Below are positions 61,489-64,000 of a stretch of DNA of 64,000 bases, piece by piece. The position numbers and the translations under genes were made by a program. Within the stretch, counting starts at the first letter, position 1, and every line of letters begins with the position of its first letter. Source of the stretch: CAG-411 sp963643465 (GTDB lineage: Bacteria > Bacillota > Clostridia > Lachnospirales > Lachnospiraceae); assembly GCA_963643465.1 (NCBI GenBank), contig CAVIJT010000016.1, positions 6,710 to 70,709 on the forward strand, read 5' to 3'. Under the pieces are notes generated by a model that saw only the letters and a program-made list of their open reading frames with translations, ran no database searches and had not been told where the DNA came from.

Positions 61489-61707
61489 TTAAGGCAGCCA
61501 AAACAATAAATCAATTGCACATAATATCGTATTCTTCAACTTATCATTCATTTTGCACAATTTTATCAAACACCCCAAACATAAATATATACTTAATACA
61601 AGCATTACAGGTGCAACTATCTTTGTATTTCCTAATACCGTCACAGACACTCCAACCAATATAATAGAAACGAGCATTCCTATGACATACCATATACTTT
61701 TCTTCAT
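61489..61707 (-). CDS. Small membrane protein
   Basis: The protein is 72 residues with two membrane spans (YVIGMLVSIILVGVSVTVL and VAPVMLVLSIYLCLGCLI). TAAGGAGACATGTT precedes the ATG, giving a good start. No family is recognised. It is a single gene upstream of the acetyltransferase gene on the same strand, 64 bases away. Confidence 0.6.
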   Translation of the reverse strand: MKKSIWYVIGMLVSIILVGVSVTVLGNTKIVAPVMLVLSIYLCLGCLIKLCKMNDKLKNTILCAIDLLFWLP

Positions 61708-61743
61708 AACATGTCTCCTTAAATTAGAATTCTAAAACTACAC

Positions 61744-61758
61744 GTAACTATTCAGAAC
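61744..61758 (+). repeat. Dispersed intergenic repeat GTAACTATTCAGAAC
   Basis: This is an exact copy of the element at 25548-25562. A near copy follows at 61867-61880, in the same orientation. Apart from these, the 61708-62012 gap shows only AT-rich sequence. Confidence 0.5.
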
Positions 61759-61866
61759 TACACAACAAATTATAGCACATTGTGAATGCACTGTGTAAAC
61801 AGATTGAAATGTTTTTCATTTTTACAAATAAGAACACACGTAGTTGATAAAGAATATATTTTTTTG

Positions 61867-61880
61867 GTAACTATTCAGAA
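61867..61880 (+). repeat. Dispersed intergenic repeat GTAACTATTCAGAA
   Basis: The second copy in this gap, 123 bases after the first, with 14 matching bases. Confidence 0.5.
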
Positions 61881-62012
61881 ATAATGACTTGATAATTGCT
61901 GCATATCTGTTTAACATATAAACATAACTAAATGAAATGCTAGATTCATACTTATATATGAAAGCAAACATGACCCATTAAAGACAAAAGAATAGAAAAG
62001 GACAAGATAAAA

Positions 62013-62897
62013 ATGAATGAAAAAATGAAAAAACGAGACATAATTACTCTAACTGTATTTATATTTGTAACAATTACGTCAGGAATCTTCGGACATCTTT
62101 TGGCGCAACAACTGCCAAAACAGCCAGTAGGAACTTTACTAGGAATAGGGCTATGGTTAATACTTCCGTTTTTAACAGGTATTGTACTTCAATACATCAA
62201 TAATGATTTGAAACAACTTGGTTCTCGACCAAATTTTAAAAATACTTCAAAATGGTACGCTGTCGCATTTCTAACTTTCCCTTGTACAACGCTAATTAGC
62301 ATAATTGCAGCAAAAATTGGCGGTGGTTTAGCCGTAGGAGATATCGTATTAGGTACCTTATTTATATCCATGTTTAGTACATTTTTTATAAATTGTATAA
62401 AGAATATATTCGAAGAATTTGCTTGGAGAGGTTGCTTGGTCCCATACTTGGAAAAAACAGGGATGAACGACTGGATTTTGTATTTTAGCAGCGGTCTAAT
62501 CTGGGGAATATGGCAAATTACATACTATATACTTTTCCTTCCAAACGAATATTTTATAAAAAACAGCAGACTAATGATAGTAGTAATCGGAATCATTTTG
62601 ATGATCTTCTGGTCACCATTATTTGTAGAATTGCGAAGATTAACAAATTCTGTTTGGCCATGTATTGTGCTACACTCAATGGAAACCGCAGTACCTAATA
62701 TGCTATTTGTGACAACTCATACGCTTCAAATTAGCAAAAATTATTCTATTCTGCTAGACCCAATATTTGGCATCATACCTACTGGATTAATATTTTTTAT
62801 CGGTTTGAAACTAAGAAAACATCGAATAGAAAAAGAAGCTACTATGAATGTAAAAACCAAGGAAACTCATTCCGAATGTGAAAGGAGAATGCTATGA
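62013..62897 (+). CDS. CPBP-family intramembrane protease-like protein
   Basis: The protein is 294 residues with about eight membrane spans. The first CPBP motif is intact (FEEFAWRGCLVPYL, EExxxR). The second, normally FxxxH, reads IWGIWQ with Gln in place of His. The third HxxxN-like motif is HSMETAVPN. Without the His it may be inactive as a protease or act in another way. AAAAGGACA precedes the ATG. The stop overlaps the start of the next gene. Confidence 0.8.
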   Translation: MNEKMKKRDIITLTVFIFVTITSGIFGHLLAQQLPKQPVGTLLGIGLWLILPFLTGIVLQYINNDLKQLGSRPNFKNTSKWYAVAFLTFPCTTLISIIAAKIGGGLAVGDIVLGTLFISMFSTFFINCIKNIFEEFAWRGCLVPYLEKTGMNDWILYFSSGLIWGIWQITYYILFLPNEYFIKNSRLMIVVIGIILMIFWSPLFVELRRLTNSVWPCIVLHSMETAVPNMLFVTTHTLQISKNYSILLDPIFGIIPTGLIFFIGLKLRKHRIEKEATMNVKTKETHSECERRML

Positions 62898-63886
62898 ACG
62901 ACAGAGAAGAAAAAGAAAAAATGGATAAATGGGATAAGCAAATGAGAAAAATCAGTAACATCATTAGCATGATTTCTTTGTTCCTTTTTGTAGTTGGAGG
63001 CGGTCTATTTTCCCTATTTCTAATTGTTGCCTATGGACTTCCGATCAAAGGATTTGAAAGAAATCAAAATATGGTAAATTTTGGATTTTACTTTCTTGGA
63101 ATACTTATTTTTGCCTCTTTGTTTTGGAAAGGAATCGATGTACTTGTTACCTATATAAAAAAGAAGCAAGGGCAACTTACTACAGAAATGAGGCCAGAAA
63201 AATGGCCATCTCCTCAAAAACGAACGTTAAAAAATACTCTTACCTATATGTCTAAAAAAATCGGAATACTTGTATGGGATATTATTGTTATCTGCATCTT
63301 GGTAGCTCTTTTACTAACAGGTTTATGCGATGAAGCCTTTGCATTTTGGAATAATATTACTGCATGTATAGGTCTGATTTGCTTTTGGTTAGGCATACGA
63401 ATGCTTTTTGTACTGTATTATTATCTCCGTAATTACACGAAAAGTATGTTAAAAAGTTACGATTCCTATGGGGGATATCTTGACCATGGCGTATTATTAA
63501 ACCGCTTAGAGGATAGCTTAAAAAACCGTTTGCTTTTTTATTCTTCACAATGGATTATAACGGAGGATTTCCTGTTGGCATGGAGCAAATCATATCAATT
63601 TTTTTGTCCTGTTGCCATTTCATTTAAAGAAATGCGTTTCCTTCGATACGAAATACAAGAAAATATATTCAATTCAGGGCAAACACTTTATAACAATGTA
63701 ATTGTCTGTCAATTAAAAAGTGGTCATTCTGTGAATTTATTTGTAGGAGACAACTGGAGTTCTAACACGATTTTAAGTATTCTAAATCATTTCCAAATAC
63801 CATTTGAAAATGGACTACATCCAGACGGCGAATATATTCCTCCTTATGAAATTACTGCCACACCACCAAATAAGGAGTGGAAATAA
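62894..63886 (+). CDS. Membrane protein of unknown function, partner of the CPBP-type protein
   Basis: The protein is 330 residues. Four membrane spans lie in the first half (about residues 22-48, 65-86, 122-143 and 152-175). The C-terminal 130 residues form a soluble domain (WIITEDFLLAWSKSYQFFCP and later ISFKEMRFLRYEIQEN). No family is recognised. The ATG overlaps the stop of the previous gene (ATGA) with AAAGGAGAATGCT upstream, so the two are translationally coupled. Confidence 0.75.
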   Translation: MNDREEKEKMDKWDKQMRKISNIISMISLFLFVVGGGLFSLFLIVAYGLPIKGFERNQNMVNFGFYFLGILIFASLFWKGIDVLVTYIKKKQGQLTTEMRPEKWPSPQKRTLKNTLTYMSKKIGILVWDIIVICILVALLLTGLCDEAFAFWNNITACIGLICFWLGIRMLFVLYYYLRNYTKSMLKSYDSYGGYLDHGVLLNRLEDSLKNRLLFYSSQWIITEDFLLAWSKSYQFFCPVAISFKEMRFLRYEIQENIFNSGQTLYNNVIVCQLKSGHSVNLFVGDNWSSNTILSILNHFQIPFENGLHPDGEYIPPYEITATPPNKEWK

Positions 63887-63899
63887 TTAGAAGAACATG

Positions 63900-63932
63900 A
63901 AAAAACGCACCCCTAAACATATTAGGGGTGCG
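63900..63932 (-). terminator. Terminator of the tRNA-Gly gene, possibly bidirectional
   Basis: CGCACCCCTAA (63906-63916) and TTAGGGGTGCG (63922-63932) form a perfect 11-base stem. On the minus strand six T residues follow, fitting the end of the tRNA transcript. Confidence 0.85.
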
Positions 63933-63945
63933 AACAAATAAAAAG

Positions 63946-64000
63946 AGCGCGAGACGGGATTCGAACCCGCGACCCTCGCCTTGGCAAGGCGATACTCCAC
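63946..64000 (-). tRNA. tRNA-Gly(GCC), 3' part, cut by the window edge
   Basis: Read on the minus strand, the anticodon arm has CTTGCCAAG (anticodon GCC, glycine), then a variable loop, a T arm with GGTTCGAAT, and the acceptor 3' strand CTCGCGC followed by the T-rich terminator region. The 5' half lies outside the window. No CCA is encoded. Confidence 0.85.

Overview
This window is AT-rich and comes from a low-GC, Gram-positive Clostridia chromosome, most likely the family Lachnospiraceae. The reasons are GGAGG-type ribosome binding sites before nearly every gene, sigma-A promoters and rho-independent terminators, a TagG/TagH exporter with CDP-glycerol-type polymerases, a c-di-AMP cyclase with YbbR partner, and lineage-typical proteins (DUF4317 type, VanW, B12-binding radical SAM, Thr/Pro-rich secreted proteins). 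I cannot name a genus. No prophage, insertion sequence or CRISPR array was seen.

Layout. 1-17 kb is cell-surface glycopolymer territory: a three-gene operon of two CDP-glycerol transferase/glycosyltransferase fusions around a pyruvyl-transferase/FrhB-like fusion, a sulfotransferase-like gene, a large secreted 5'-nucleotidase, a lipoprotein, a second FrhB-type iron-sulfur protein, and the two-component ABC exporter. 16.8-20.8 kb is a c-di-AMP operon (two unknown membrane proteins, cdaA, cdaR, HPr). 20.9-25.5 kb holds mutS2 and a PhoP/PhoR-type two-component system. 25.5-38 kb is mostly housekeeping on the minus strand: trmL, a CheX-like protein, an aminotransferase/Lrp pair, an AIR-synthase-like protein, VanW, an exonuclease, a radical SAM enzyme, an Ig-like repeat protein and lgt. 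It includes a 33-codon membrane-protein gene at 31093-31194.

38-53 kb carries a DUF4317-like gene, a beta-helix secreted protein, pncC, a second two-component system, an InlB-repeat protein, a zinc-ribbon protein, a secreted transglutaminase, a LemA/DUF2207-like pair, a PAS protein, a MATE-transporter relic and a secreted cysteine-protease-like protein. 53-64 kb holds an HEIGH-motif protein, a possible structured RNA, an AI-2E-family exporter, a cobalamin-riboswitch-controlled uptake pair, a duplicated beta-rich protein, a nitroreductase, an AAA/nuclease-fold protein, an XRE regulator, an acetyltransferase, a CPBP-type membrane protein pair and the 3' part of tRNA-Gly(GCC).

How it fits together. 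The dominant theme is the cell envelope: synthesis and export of an anionic polymer, turgor and wall signalling by c-di-AMP, two sensor kinases, lipoprotein modification, and several modular exported proteins with Thr/Pro linkers and basic C-terminal domains. The most interesting leads are a 14-base motif shared by three exported-protein genes, a degenerate FrhB domain fused to a pyruvyl transferase, an in-frame coding tail behind the amber stop of the exporter ATPase, a terminator-ended structured RNA candidate near 54.1-54.2 kb, and a B12-regulated uptake pair.
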